From: Coleophora flavipennella
Taxonomy: Eukaryota; Arthropoda; Insecta; Lepidoptera; Coleophoridae
Assembly (NCBI GenBank): GCA_947284805.1
Contig: OX369253.1
Location: 17,305,936-17,369,935 of the forward strand
Reading direction: 5' to 3'
Length of the DNA: 64,000 nucleotides
Part shown: piece after piece, positions 22,371 through 32,330 of the stretch
How positions within the stretch are numbered: position 1 is the first letter of the stretch
How the letters are laid out: the number at the start of each line of letters is the position of its first letter
Notes under the pieces: generated by a model
The model's database searches: none
The model's input: only the letters and a program-made list of their open reading frames with translations
Told to the model about the DNA's origin: nothing
Program-made: the position numbers and the translations under genes

Positions 22371-23040
22371 CATGGACAAGACGAAAATAATGTTAAATGT
22401 CCGTGTCGCACCCACTCCTCTAAAGGTTGGAGTCTCTACACTGGAAGTTGTTGACGAATATGTATACCTGGGACAAACAGTCCAGCTAGGTAGTTCCAAC
22501 TTCAAGAAAGAGATCAATCGACGAATCCAACTCGGCTGGGCAGCGTTCGGGAAGCTTCGCAATATCTTCACGTCCCAAATACCGCAGTGTCTCAAGACTA
22601 AGGTCTTTGACCAGTGTGTGTTGCCAGTGATGACTTACGGAACTGAGACATGGTAGCTTACTATGGGCTTCATAAGAAGGCTCAAGGTCACCCAAAGGGC
22701 AATGGAGCGTTCTATGCTCGGAGTTTCTCTGCGTGATCGAATCAGAAACGAGGAGATCCGCAGGAGAACTAAAGTTACCGACATAGCTCACAGAATCGCT
22801 AAACTGAAGTGGCAGTGGGCAGGGCACATAGCTCGTAGAACAGATGGCCGATGGGGCAGTAAAGTTCTCGAGTGGCGACCGCGCACCGGAAAACGTAGCG
22901 TAGGCAGACGTCCCACGTGGTGGACCGATGACCTGGTGAAGGTCGCGGGAAGCCGATGGATGCGGGCAGCGCAGGACCGGTCGTCGTGGAAATCCTTGGG
23001 GGAGGCCTTTGTCCAGCAGTGGACGATTTGTGGCTGATAT
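22371..23040 (+). pseudogene. RTE C-terminal region, forward segment
   Basis: Reads MDKTKIMLNV, EVVDEYVYLGQTVQLG, INRRIQLGWAAFGKL, then a stop inside the TW motif (22654-22656, TAG). It resumes with FIRRLKVTQRAMERSMLGV, IAKLKWQWAGHIARR and SRWMRAAQDRSSWKSLGEA before the natural stop near 23038. The conserved W and basic residues are the standard RTE C-terminal tail. The 3' end is the expected gatatgatgatgatg tract. Confidence 0.9.
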
Positions 23041-23266
23041 GATGATGATGAGACTAAAATTAAAATTAATATCATGTTTTTATATGTTTTATTATTGTTG
23101 TGATTTTGTGTAGAAAATTTTATAATTGACTTAAACTTGTTTTAATGTTAGCTTAGGTTATTTCAAACACAATTTGTAAATTGTTTATGAATAAATGAAC
23201 TATGAACTAGACAGTTGAAATTCTCACATAATGTGTATTTGTGTTGCCGCTATAGCAACAAGTACA

Positions 23267-23620
23267 AAAAAAACCGACCTCCCTCGCAACAAATTGATTG
23301 AGTAAAATTTTTTACTATTATTTTTGGTTTTTGTTAATTTTCTAGTAAAGTACTAGACCGATTTTGATTAAATTTATACAGAACCAACTCGGGAGCATGC
23401 CGTAACGAATGAGAAAAGAGTTATGAAAATTGGTTTACTATCTGCGAAGATATCGAGTGTAAAAAGGGAAAAAGAGATAAAATGAGATATTGCGATTTTA
23501 GCATAGTCACATATTTTTTCATCAACAAAAGTTGTTCAGTATGAGTACAAGCCCCAGCTCTACATCAATTTTGTGACATCCTGTGTAAATATTACCGTTA
23601 AATTGTAAAAACCGTTAGAG
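23267..23620 (+). repeat. ACCGACTTC-family repeat (family E), decayed
   Basis: Starts aaaaaaaccgacctccctcg and contains 'ttggtttttgttaattttct', shared with the copy at 50795. The end near 23550-23600 contains 'agttgttcagtatgagtac', which resembles the MITE at 48742. Confidence 0.65.
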
Positions 23621-23825
23621 TATAATCTAACGGTATCTATCTCGCGAGATTGTAAACCGTAACATACTGCTTACAATTTCACTAGTGTCGTTGTAATCTC
23701 ACTAATGATATTACAATGACACTAAACGAAGTAAAGAATAAAAAATAAATGAGCGAGCAAAGCGAGCGATGTTAGGTTTGGTCAGGTTTGATTGAGCGAG
23801 CTTCTAAATGTGAAAAAGAATAAAC
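23621..23825. other. Small inverted repeats
   Basis: Contains accgttaga...tctaacggt (23610-23632) and gtgtcgttgtaat...attacaatgacac (about 23685-23721), both short stem-loops of unknown origin. Confidence 0.5.
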
Positions 23826-23942
23826 TCGAAGGTTGTGTGTGAAGTCGGCCAACCCGCACTGGGTTCACGTGGTCTACTAAGGCCTGATCGTCCTAGTTCA
23901 GGGTAGGCTCAAGCCCCTCGGTGGGGACGTATATGTAAGATG
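23826..23942 (+). repeat. SINE B tail fragment
   Basis: Carries 'ccaacccgcactgggttca' and 'ggtaggctcaagcccctcgg', the 3' half of family B, ending at a gatatgatgat tail. Confidence 0.8.
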
Positions 23943-24018
23943 ATATGATGATAACAATAAAGCTTATTAAATAATTTGTCAAAGGATAATATGATTGTTA
24001 AATCATTATCTTATTCAT

Positions 24019-24346
24019 TTAATTTTATTTATAATTGTTAAGCCCTAGACATCATATCACCTGATCGTAAGTGACGATGATTCTGAAGATGGAAGCGGGC
24101 TTACCAAGATTCCCGAACGCAATCAGGAACTAACTATCTTATCTACAAGCCGGAACACATCAATGCTGTTAACATTGATGCTTGGCGGTAAGACTTAGAT
24201 AAGATGGTAGTAGCTAGCCATGCGGGCTCAGAAAATGCCCTTCCACCAACCAAACCAAGTCATACAAAGTTAGACTCCCTCGGGAATCGAACCCGCGACC
24301 TCCAAATGTGAAGCTAATTGTCGTTATCATTACGCCGCGGAGGCGG
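24019..24346 (-). repeat. SINE A, near full length
   Basis: Read on the minus strand: a tRNA-like head (gcctccgcggcgtaatgata then GGGTTCGATTCCCG), a body with 'agataagatagttagttcc', and the tail 'acttacgatcaggtgatat' then 'gggcttaacaattataaat'. The B-box-like GGTTCGATTCC marks it as a tRNA-derived SINE. Confidence 0.85.
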
Positions 24347-24945
24347 TTAAATAAAATTATTTATCTACACTCATTTCGTAAATCCTTCATTTACTTATCA
24401 GAAACAGTAAGCAAATGATATACCTTTCGATGGAGCCGTGACTAAGGATCCATACAAATTTCATTTCGTTATCGCAAAGTTGTAACAAAATGAAGTTTTT
24501 TTTTTTTTAATTTTTACGCAGATGCTTGCTATTTGAGCACACTAGCGTGTTTCGGAACGCAACCTTGGCGGCGCGCATGCGCGGTGCGATATTACTGCAA
24601 AATTATTTTCGCGCCATTAACGTTGGTATTTTTCCTGCAGTTTGTATATAAACAATGATTACTTTATTTTGTCTTTAATTTAAATTTGTTGTATGAGTGT
24701 AGATAAACTCTTGTATGCAACTGTACATAATTAGTATTTAACACTCGTGTATACTTTTATGAAACTCGCTGCGCTCGTTTCATAAACCACACTCGTGTTA
24801 AATACCCCTCATTATGCAACAGTTGCATAAATAGCTATTATGTATACGTATGTCCGTTTCTTTGTATGAGCCTGTAGCCTAAACGGCTTGATGGATTCTG
24901 AAGTGCGAGGTATCGTTAGATTCGTCTTATTTCCTTCATCATTAC
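24347..24945. other. AT-rich DNA with a hairpin-prone segment
   Basis: 24712-24832 holds an imperfect inverted repeat (gtatttaacactcgtgt against acactcgtgttaaatac, and ttgtatgcaactgt against caacagttgcataa). 24855-24925 resembles one unit of the 143-bp tandem repeat at 29718. No gene. Confidence 0.6.
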
Positions 24946-25238
24946 AGCTCATATAAGTCCCCGCCGAGGGGCTCGAGCCTACCCTGAATCAGGGCGATTA
25001 GGCCTTAGTCGACCACGCGGGCCCAGTGCGGGTTGGTCGACTTCACACACAACCTTCGAGTTTCTTCGCAGGCGTGTGTAGGTTTCCTCACGATGTTTTT
25101 CCTTCACCGTTAAAGCAATCGGTAAGTATATGTACGTAAGTTTTTGAAAAACTCATTGGTACATAGGCCGTCCAGATTTGAACCCGGTACCTCTGGTTAG
25201 ATGGACCGAGTCGTTACCGGTTGAGCCACCGACGCTTA
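24946..25238 (-). repeat. SINE B, near full length
   Basis: Minus-strand copy of the family at 10490: inverse tail 'ccgaggggctcgagcctacc', body, and a head ending 'accggttgagccaccgacgc'. Confidence 0.85.
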
Positions 25239-25510
25239 TAGTTTATTTCCTTGAGTGACAATTAAACATTTCACCCGACTTGTGAAAAAGAGGGGTAACG
25301 ATTTCATGCAGTTGGGTTTGTTATGTCACTTGCCTACACTTATTGATCTCAACTTTAATCTAAATAGTCTTTGAAAAACCTAAAAACTTTTAGGAGCAAG
25401 CTTTTAATATTACATTGCACACGATATTCATATGCATGCAAAATTTCAGCTCAATCGGAAACCGGGTAGTGGGTCAAATTTAACTTGCCAGATTCCACCC
25501 GAAAAAACAA
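25239..25510 (+). repeat. LINE-tail-like AT-rich repeat (family J)
   Basis: The stretch 'atttcagctcaatcggaaac' then 'gtcaaatttaacttgcca' recurs near 38565-38625. Probably part of the 3' UTR of a LINE family. No ORF. Confidence 0.5.
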
Positions 25511-25716
25511 ACATAGTCATACCCTGGACACTTCATACAACGGAATAGAAATGAAATTTCAAAAAACGAATGAGAGAAAAAACAAAATGGCGAAGAAATC
25601 CTATACGTTCGACAACCAAACTGTAACCAATCTGTATCAATCTGGGTGACAAGGGGGTGAGGTCGCAATCTAGAGAGCGGCAGGGAGTGTCCATGCTGTA
25701 TGTTAGTACTAATATA
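25511..25716 (+). repeat. Family F repeat (about 190 bp)
   Basis: Contains 'tggacacttcatacaacgg', 'acaaaatggcg', 'cgttcgacaaccaaactgta' and 'gagagcggcagggagtgtcc', ending at 'ttagtactaatat'. Copies occur at 47885 (plus), 49010 and 49200 (minus) and in part at 49618. Confidence 0.8.
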
Positions 25717-25925
25717 TATACTTTGGTACTGTAGAGATAGTATAGCTCTGCGTTCACGCACTTACACCTCCTTTACAATCTTGCTATCCGCGGGTCGTAT
25801 TAAAAAGCTAGGTTTAAATAGTTATTCAATTCAAACTAGTAGGTCGCTCGAAAGCTTTTCTGAAACAGTTGAGTGGCATTCGATTCGTGACCGCGAGCCA
25901 GGACAGAGGTCTCTTTATCCGTGGT

Positions 25926-26352
25926 CGTAGTATACATTTTTATATGATGATGATGATAATGATCTTTCCGCCCGATTTCGGTCATGGCGACCACTTCGAC
26001 TCCTAGTCGGTTTGCCGCGCGTGCGCTCGAAGATGGTTTATGTAGCCAATCTACGCAGCGAAACTTCTCGCCTAAGTATGCCACCCTCGTAATTGTATAA
26101 AATGGTCGCAGGTGGTTGGGCCTTTAACTGGTCGCATTTAGTATCAAAGTCAACTTTACGCTGATCCGCGAACTCGCGCACTTGCCTATTTACAATCCTG
26201 TGCCATTCTGGCCGTTCTGCTGCCAAACTCTCAAACATTTTTATAACAAGAGTGAAACACTTGCTTAGTCTGGTAATCTCAGCTCTATAATCAGCCAGCT
26301 GGCGGAGCCCTGTTTTCGATGTGAATAAAGATTGCACAACGTCTGTCTTCAC
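25926..26352 (-). pseudogene. Non-LTR retroelement 3' end
   Basis: On the minus strand a 104-codon ORF (26038-26352) reads through QLADYRAEITRL, RPEWHRIVNRQVREFADQRK and a basic end. A decayed arginine-rich stretch and an ATC-repeat tail (25945-25961) follow. The W-x3-V and basic helix pattern resembles C-termini of non-LTR polyproteins that normally end in a zinc finger. The identification is tentative. Confidence 0.5.
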
Positions 26353-26434
26353 AACCTAGAAACTGCATTTTCAATCATCGAGGTGATCCCTCTGAGTTTA
26401 CTCCCCCTCACGACTCGTTGGTGCGTCATAGTAC

Positions 26435-26600
26435 GTACATTGCATGTTAAATCGTATCAGCCCAATACGTCCCCACCAAGTCGACCCTAGTCGACCACGC
26501 GGGCCCAGTGCGGATTGGTCGACTTCACACACAACCTGCGAGTTTCTCCGCAGGCGTGTACAGGTTTCCTCACGGTGTTTTCCTTTACCGCAAGAGCGGT
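26435..26600 (-). repeat. SINE B fragment
   Basis: Contains 'ggcccagtgcggattggtcg' and the following body in inverse orientation. The head is missing. Confidence 0.75.
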
Positions 26601-26879
26601 TAAGCAAGTTAAATAAAAGCTTGTAAAACACCCTCAAGAGTGCATTAAATCATTCGCAAAAATTTTTGTTAAGGTTTGAGTACGATCATAAATAAAAAAG
26701 CCTCAATGTCCGAACATCCAAAGTTTCGATTGCGTTTTGCTGGAGATATGAACGATAGCCCCCGGAGGCTTTGAGGTAAAAAAATAATGTGTTCTCGAAT
26801 CCTTTGGAATATAAAGTGGAACGTGGTAAAATTATACATTTCTTTATTCAAATAAGATTTCAGCACATTGACATTTTTA
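26601..26879. other. AT-rich DNA, nothing firm
   Basis: Contains a short inverted motif (aagcctcaatgtcc near 26700 against cggaggctttgaggt near 26764). No gene. Confidence 0.4.
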
Positions 26880-27330
26880 ATTGAACTAGCTTTTGCCCGT
26901 GGCTTCGCCCGCTTGGACATCGTTTTTATGACTGACTTAGTGGGTGCGCGGTGCGCGAGCCGCGGGCGGCTCGCGAGCGTGGACATACATTTTCTCCAGA
27001 TCCATCGGGGACTATGTCAGGATATGCTTATTAGTGAATCATGTTATTTCCCACCTCTTCAATCATCACTGTGCAAAAAATGACACAATCCATTGTTCCG
27101 TTGCGATGTTAAAGAAATTAACCAAAAAAAGAGTATAATATTTTAGAACTTCATCGGGCTACGCTATTTACACGGGATAAAAAGTAGCATATGTCCTTCC
27201 TCGTGTCACAAGCTACCTGCATGCCAAATTTCATTAAGATTGGTCAAGGCGTTGTTGGAGCGTGAAAAGGTAAAATAAACATACAAACACATTTTCACAT
27301 TTATAATATTTATAAGGATGTTCCTCAGAT
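26880..27330 (+). repeat. 'gcttcgcccgc' repeat (family C), near full length
   Basis: Begins 'actagcttttgcccgtggct' then 'tcgcccgcttggacatcg' and passes 'ccattgttccgttgcgatgt'. It ends with 'ttggtcaaggcgttgttgga', 'gcgtgaaaaggtaa' and 'ttataatatttataagga'. This is the best plus-strand copy here. Others are at 29490, 30510, 44050, 46752, 52448, 62480, 63447 and 63840. Confidence 0.75.
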
Positions 27331-27440
27331 GTCAAAAATAAACAGCAAAATATCAAAACTCTTTAAATACATGGTTTTTAGTTGAAAATAAAATTTGTAC
27401 TTATTTAAAAATACCAAATGTGAATATTTCGCAAGCTATT

Positions 27441-27735
27441 CATCATAATCAGCTCATATTACGTCCCCACCGAGGGGCTCGAGCGCCTTAGGGCTATCGG
27501 ACCTTAGTCGACCACGCGGGCCCAGTGCGGGTCGGTCGACTTCACACAACCTTCTAGTTTCTGCGCAGGCGTGTGCAGGTTTCCTCACGATGTTTTCCTT
27601 CACCGTAAGAGAGTCAGATAAACGTACATATGAAATCGAAATTCAACAACACTTTGGTACGTGGCAGGATTCGTACCACGACCTCCCAGACAGGTGGTAG
27701 CAGCCCTAGCCCTTACACCACCAACGCTCAGTTAC
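27441..27735 (-). repeat. SINE B variant
   Basis: Inverse tail 'ccgaggggctcgagcgcc', body, and a tRNA-like head (GGTACGAATCCTGCCACG on the minus strand). Confidence 0.8.
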
Positions 27736-27748
27736 ACCACTGACGCAA

Positions 27749-28118
27749 GCTATTAGCTATTCAATTAACTGCCTAGCCTTTTAACTAAATGGTGCCATTC
27801 AATTAACTGCCTGAATGATTATTCAGCCATTCAATTAAACGCCTAGACAAATGTCTTGGCTCGATAACGTGCAACTTCTGCTAACATGGTACTTGAAATT
27901 CACACCTCAGTGGGAGGAGTGCTTAAGGGGGGAGATGGGAGGGAGAAGGGGATTTTGGGGAGTTTGGACAATGACTTCTGTATTCGTTTCGCTCGTTTAA
28001 TGAATGGCCTAAGCGTCAGCTAGCCAAGTCATTAAATGTTTTATCATTCAGGCAGGTAGTTGAATTCCGCCATTTAATGAACTGGCTAGGTAGTTAATTG
28101 AATGGCCAATTAAACCAG
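27749..28118. mobile_element. MITE with about 66-bp composite inverted termini
   Basis: The left end (27749-27817) has 'tattcaattaactgcctagc' and a second 'attcaattaactgcctgaat'. The right end (28050-28118) has the inverse in the same order, 'catttaatgaactggctagg' and 'tagttaattgaatggcc'. So each terminus holds two copies of a CAATTAACTGCCT-like motif. The interior has a G-rich stretch (27910-27965). No ORF. Confidence 0.75.
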
Positions 28119-28229
28119 GTTGGCTACGACAAATATATAAATGCACGTTTCTAAATTGACTAAAAGCGAGTAAAGTATTTCCAACGATTTTATTGGGGCG
28201 TCCGCCATATTGAATTTATTGTGACGTCT

Positions 28230-28420
28230 TTTTACTTCATAAACGGAGGAGGTTCTATGTTCTACGGTATGTATTTCTTTCAAAATTTATTTTATTCGAG
28301 AGTGTATACTCTCGAGATGGTTCCATCGTCACCAAGTCAGAATCTGATGATGAAACCCTAGAAAAATCGATAAAGCAACCCTCGAATTTTATAGAAACAT
28401 ACTACGTGTTTCATGTATTT
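28230..28420 (-). repeat. Family E repeat fragment
   Basis: Inverse of 4015-4197: 'aaacggaggaggttctatg', then 'gagagtgtatactctcgag' and 'ggttccatcgtcaccaagtc'. Confidence 0.65.
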
Positions 28421-28429
28421 TCTAAAGCT

Positions 28430-28560
28430 TTTTTTTTTTTATTAAAAATTTGAGTGCGTTTGACTGCAACTCACCTGATGGTAAGTGATGATGTAGTCGA
28501 GGATGGTACATGCAAACTCAAATAATGCCTATTCACTCTTGCCTTGAAGACCCCCAAATT
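28430..28560 (-). repeat. LINE 3'-end fragment
   Basis: A poly-T run followed by 'tttgagtgcgtttgactgca' and 'cacctgatggtaagtgatg', the inverse of the LINE 3' end at 37753-37805. Confidence 0.65.
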
Positions 28561-28651
28561 ATAGGAATTCAAGTTTTTGCGTTTAGTCTTGATCTCAAGT
28601 AGATTTAGCAATTAGCTTTGAGAAATTGTATTTCAGTGTATTAAATAAATA

Positions 28652-28958
28652 AGCGTCGGTGGCGTAACGGCTAGGGATGCCGCCTCCTATCCGGGAGGTC
28701 GTGGTTCGAATGTCCTACTGTGCACGTACCGATGTGATTTCGAATTTAGATTTCATAAGTACATTTATCCGACGCTCTTACGGTAACGGAAAACATCGTG
28801 AGGAAACCTGTACACGCCTGCGAAGAAACTCGCAGGTGGTATGTGAAGTCGACCAACCCGCACTGGGCCCGCGTAGTCGAATAAGGCCCGATCGCCCTAA
28901 TTCAGGGTAGGCTCGAGCTCCTTGGTGGGGACGTATATGAGCTGATATGATCAAATTA
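28652..28958 (+). repeat. SINE B, full length
   Basis: tRNA-like head gcgtcggtggcgtaacggct with B-box GTGGTTCGAATG, body with 'gaggaaacctgtacacgcc', and a tail ending 'gagctgatatgat'. The 77-codon ORF across it is incidental. Confidence 0.85.
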
Positions 28959-28982
28959 ATTAATAAATAAATGAAACTAAAC

Positions 28983-29222
28983 GTGTTATCGTTAGCCTAT
29001 TAGCTTCACATAAGGAGATCGCGGGTTCGATTCCCAGCAGAGTCTAGCTTTGTTCTTGGGTTTCGTTGGTGGTAGGGCAATTTCTAAGCCCGCCTGGCCA
29101 TCTACCACCATCTTATCTAAGTCTTGCCATCAAACATCAACGTTAACAGCATCGATGTGTTCCGGCTTGAAGATAAGATACCAAGTTCCCCATTGAGATT
29201 GAAGATAATGTAATATTTTTTC
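28983..29222 (+). repeat. SINE A, 3'-truncated
   Basis: Head with 'cgcgggttcgattcccagc', body with 'accaccatcttatctaagtc' and 'gatgtgttccggcttgaaga'. The usual 'accatcaggtga' tail is missing. Confidence 0.8.
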
Positions 29223-29489
29223 AATTCAATTAGTTTTTATTTTCTCACCACAAACTTGTCTCTAATTTATACATTTATCGTTCATTTATAATATTATAAC
29301 GTACTTTTTGGGAGACTGGAGCCTAAACTAGGAACATAAAATTTCCTGTATTTTAGGTCTCCAGGTCTCCATATGTTTATGTGCTTACTTCCAAGATATA
29401 TCATAACCTGAGAATGTAATCTGAATAATGACATTGTTTGTAATACACTAGGTTTTTGTTTTTGGCTATTTAAAAGTGTATGTACACGC

Positions 29490-29640
29490 CTATCCTCACT
29501 AATGTTAGAAATGTAAAAATGTGTTTGTTTGTCAGCTTTTCACGCCCCAACACCTCGATTAATATCCGTGTCACTGGGAAGGACATAGTCTACTTTTTAT
29601 CCCGACAAAATAGCATAGTCCGATGAAGTGACTGAAAAAA
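29490..29640 (-). repeat. Family C 3' part
   Basis: Inverse of the 3' half of family C: 'cctcactaatgttagaaatg', 'gtcagcttttcacgcc' and 'ctactttttatcccgac'. Confidence 0.65.
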
Positions 29641-29717
29641 CACTCTTTTTTACCCGACTGCGCCAGAAGGAGGGTTATGTTTTTCGAGAGTATGTATGTA
29701 TGTATGTATAATTGTTT

Positions 29718-30045
29718 GGCACGCTCTGCAGCTTGAACGGCTGAATGGATTTTGGCTTGAGAGGTGTCGTTAGATTCGTATTTACTGTGAGAGTGACACT
29801 GGGTATATCAAAATAAAAAAAAACAAAATGGCGGATTTTTGGCGCCAAATTCCAATATAAGGCACGCACTGCAGCCTGAACGGCTCGATAGATTTTAGTT
29901 TGAGGGGTGTCGTTAGATACGTATTTACTGGGTGAGTGACACTGGGTATATCAAAATATAAAAAAACAAAATGGCGGATTTTTGGCGCCAAATTCAAATG
30001 TTTGGCACGCTCTGCAGCCAGAACGGCTCGATGGATTTTCTATCA
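29718..30045 (+). repeat. 143-bp tandem repeat, 2.3 units
   Basis: The anchor ggcacgc(t/a)ctgcagc occurs at 29718, 29861 and 30004. Each unit includes 'tgacactgggtatatcaaaa' and 'aaaatggcggatttttggcg'. A TATG microsatellite (29690-29710) lies just upstream. Confidence 0.9.
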
Positions 30046-30146
30046 AGTGATAAGTTAATAATCTGCGTAAATTTAATGTGTGTCATTCTGTATATAGGTT
30101 ACTATACAAACTCATTCAATAATAAAATTAAAAAATGAATAAAATA

Positions 30147-30508
30147 AAAAACGGTAATTTAAAAAACTAAAAAACCCGACTGCGTTTCTGTGTAGTTTGG
30201 AAATGAAAAACCCTAAAACAAGAAAGTCGTCATACCCGATTGCACTTAACTTAAGAAAAATTGTAGCAGTCGGGACCCATTCTAGAAATGGAGGCTTAGT
30301 GAATTGAGAACACATACCTATATTACATTGCAGATTATTCCAATATACTGACTAGACGGCTGACTTTCTAGAATGGGTCCCGACTGCTACAATTTTTCTT
30401 AAGTTAAGTGCAATCGGGTATGACGACTTTCTTGTTTTAGGGTTTTTCATTTCCAAACTACACAGAAACGCAGTCGGGTTTTTTAGTTTTTTAAATTACC
30501 GTTTTTTT
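30147..30508. repeat. Near-perfect 142-bp hairpin
   Basis: The left arm (30147-30288: aacggtaatttaaaaaac through 'cagtcgggacccattctag') is repeated in inverse at 30365-30508 with hardly a mismatch. The spacer is about 76 bp. An inverted duplication this well preserved is either young or under gene conversion. Confidence 0.92.
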
Positions 30509-30509
30509 T

Positions 30510-30830
30510 GGTTAATTTATTTTACATCGCAACGGAAAAATGGATTGCTGTGATTTTTTGCACAAAGATGGTTGATGGGAGGGGAGAAGTCATAATTTAC
30601 TACTTAGCATATAGATCCAGAGGGATCTGGGGAAAACTCATTTACAGCCTTGCGCACGTCGACGTCGCAACAGAACAACGGATTGAAGTGATTTTGTGTA
30701 TAGAATTGGTTGAGGGGTTGGGAATTGGCATAGACTGTTAATCAGAATAGCCCGATATCGTTCCTGAGGGATCTGGAGAAAACTCATGTCCACGACTCGC
30801 GCACTACTCACCCTCAAAAACAGTCATGAA
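30510..30830 (-). repeat. Family C copy, minus strand
   Basis: Contains 'tcgcaacggaaaaatggatt', 'gacatagactgttaatcag'-like sequence and 'ccctcaaaaacagtcatgaa'. The outer 'gcgggcgaagcc' end is missing because the next element begins here. Confidence 0.65.
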
Positions 30831-30837
30831 AACGAAG

Positions 30838-31518
30838 GCACAGATTACTAAATAGTTACAGATTACTAAATAGTTACTTCGTAACAGATACATCACTCCC
30901 ATACAAAAGCTTAAATACCTACGCTATATTAGCCTACAAAATCTTAATAATAATACCAGCTGATTGCAGCGAGAAGAAATGTGCCATAACTACGCATACA
31001 GAGAGTTGAGATAGTTTTGCTCGCCGCGCGACCCACGTGCGAGCGTGTCATCAAACGAATGTGCTAGGGTTGTACTTATGATGATTTTGGTAATGAAACG
31101 AATGTTGTAGAAAATCAATTATTTTATATTTGTCAATCAAATATGTTTGAGTTTAATAAAATGAAAGATGCATTTTTTCCCTTCCCTGAATTCCCGATTA
31201 ATAAATTTTAATGTCGATAATATTTGAAACCTCGTAAATAATTTTAACAAATAATCAAAAGGGAAACAGGAGCAAAGCGGAGAAAAATCAATCAAAGATG
31301 GCTTTTTACTTGAGTTGACAGAGAATTTCATACCTACTATTCATACAAAAACATTCCCCAAGAGGGCCTCATTGTGAGCTTGAATTATTGTTATTTTAAG
31401 TGAAAGGTAGGTAAAAACGTAACGAAAATAGGTTTTCTGTTACTATCTACAAGTCATAACAAAAACGGCTTGTGAATGCAAGCTATAGTTTACGAAGTAA
31501 CTATTTAGTAATCTGTGC
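30838..31518. mobile_element. MITE-like element with 27-bp inverted termini
   Basis: The right terminus (31491-31518) is the inverse of cacagattactaaatagtta + cttcgta. The left terminus (30838-30884) has the same sequence with an 18-bp internal duplication (agattactaaatagttac twice). About 680 bp, no ORF of interest. No clear target duplication. Confidence 0.7.
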
Positions 31519-31680
31519 TAAGTTCTTGAGTTTTTTTTACATTCGTGATTGTAACGGATCCATATGTATAAATAAATATCTATAGGTATTACAGTAAGTC
31601 TTGATAGACTAAAAGGAATCTGTCTATTGGGAAAAACATAACTAAGTTTTATTCAGTCGGGTGAGGAATAACCTCGAGTC

Positions 31681-32225
31681 GAGTGAATAGACAGTTATTG
31701 GAACAAATTAGCTCAGGGATTATTTCCGAGAAGCCAGGCTGCCGCCTGTCGGTCGTCATTCGAACCACGCGGTGCGCACGTTATAACAGATTGTCTAAGG
31801 TAATAAATGGCGCGAAAGCTGAGGCCGAAGAGATAGAGGCGTCAGTCTGTCTGGGTCCGGGCAGCGACCGACGCTTGCGCAGGCGCCTCGATGTCGGGCG
31901 GCTTGGATCACGCCATCGCCGTAGATGTGTGTGTGCAACTGCCCGCGCACCTCCGAGGCTGCATCTGTGTGAAAGCTTTTAAAACCACGGACGCGGGGAC
32001 GCTGGGCATTCAGTCGAACAGACCACCACAGGAGAAGCACGCATTCAAAGGACATCTGCGAGGACGCCACGCTGCCCGACGACCCCACACATGGGCCGTG
32101 TCCATGACCTGTCAGCTAAGTAAGTCAGATGACACAGAAATAGGAAATCTTCGTTCTACGAGGCACGTGAGTGTTTATTTCTTTGAGTTTATGTGTTTTC
32201 ATTATGTTCTCCAGGTTTCATAGCT
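31681..32225 (+). other. GC-rich block with overlapping ORFs, unassigned
   Basis: Noticeably richer in GC than its surroundings, with ORFs of 99 and 110 codons on plus (31683-31982, 31891-32223) and 97 on minus (31795-32088). None has a motif I recognise. A donor-like 'ctaagtaagtc' sits at 32114-32124. It could be a captured host exon or decayed retroelement 5' sequence. I make no functional call. Confidence 0.35.
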
Positions 32226-32330
32226 TATTTAAATGTGTGTTAATTTCCAGTCTATATTTAATAGGTTTTAATGCTAACATTTATTTCAGGGTTTTATATT
32301 TATTTGATTAGGATAGGTAGTATGTAGGCC

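Larger units (their letters stand above)
21406..23061. mobile_element. RTE LINE insertion with 5' inversion (twin priming)
   Basis: Flanked by an 11-bp direct repeat agactaaaatt (21406-21416 and 23051-23061). The left part (21417 to about 22370) is in reverse orientation and carries the RT domain. The right part (about 22371-23050) is in forward orientation and carries the C-terminus plus a tgatatgatgatgatg tail. The two parts are adjoining sections of one protein, since the RT piece ends at MLDGLS and the forward piece starts at MDKTKIM. That is the structure expected from twin-primed reverse transcription. The 5' end, including the endonuclease, is missing. Confidence 0.92.
12880..23215 (+). 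mobile_element. CR1/L2-like LINE split by nested insertions
   Basis: The LINE runs from about 12880 (5' UTR, boundary uncertain) through ORF1 (13036) and ORF2 (to 15282). It resumes at 21069 with the ORF2 C-terminus and ends near 23215 in the short repeat atgaactatgaacta. Removing 15283-21068 (keeping one TATA) rejoins ORF2 in frame, giving ELYKSHFVELN across the junction. Removing the RTE insertion (21417-23061) restores the 3' UTR. The endonuclease region of ORF2 is missing. The host copy must be older than everything inserted in it. Confidence 0.85.
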
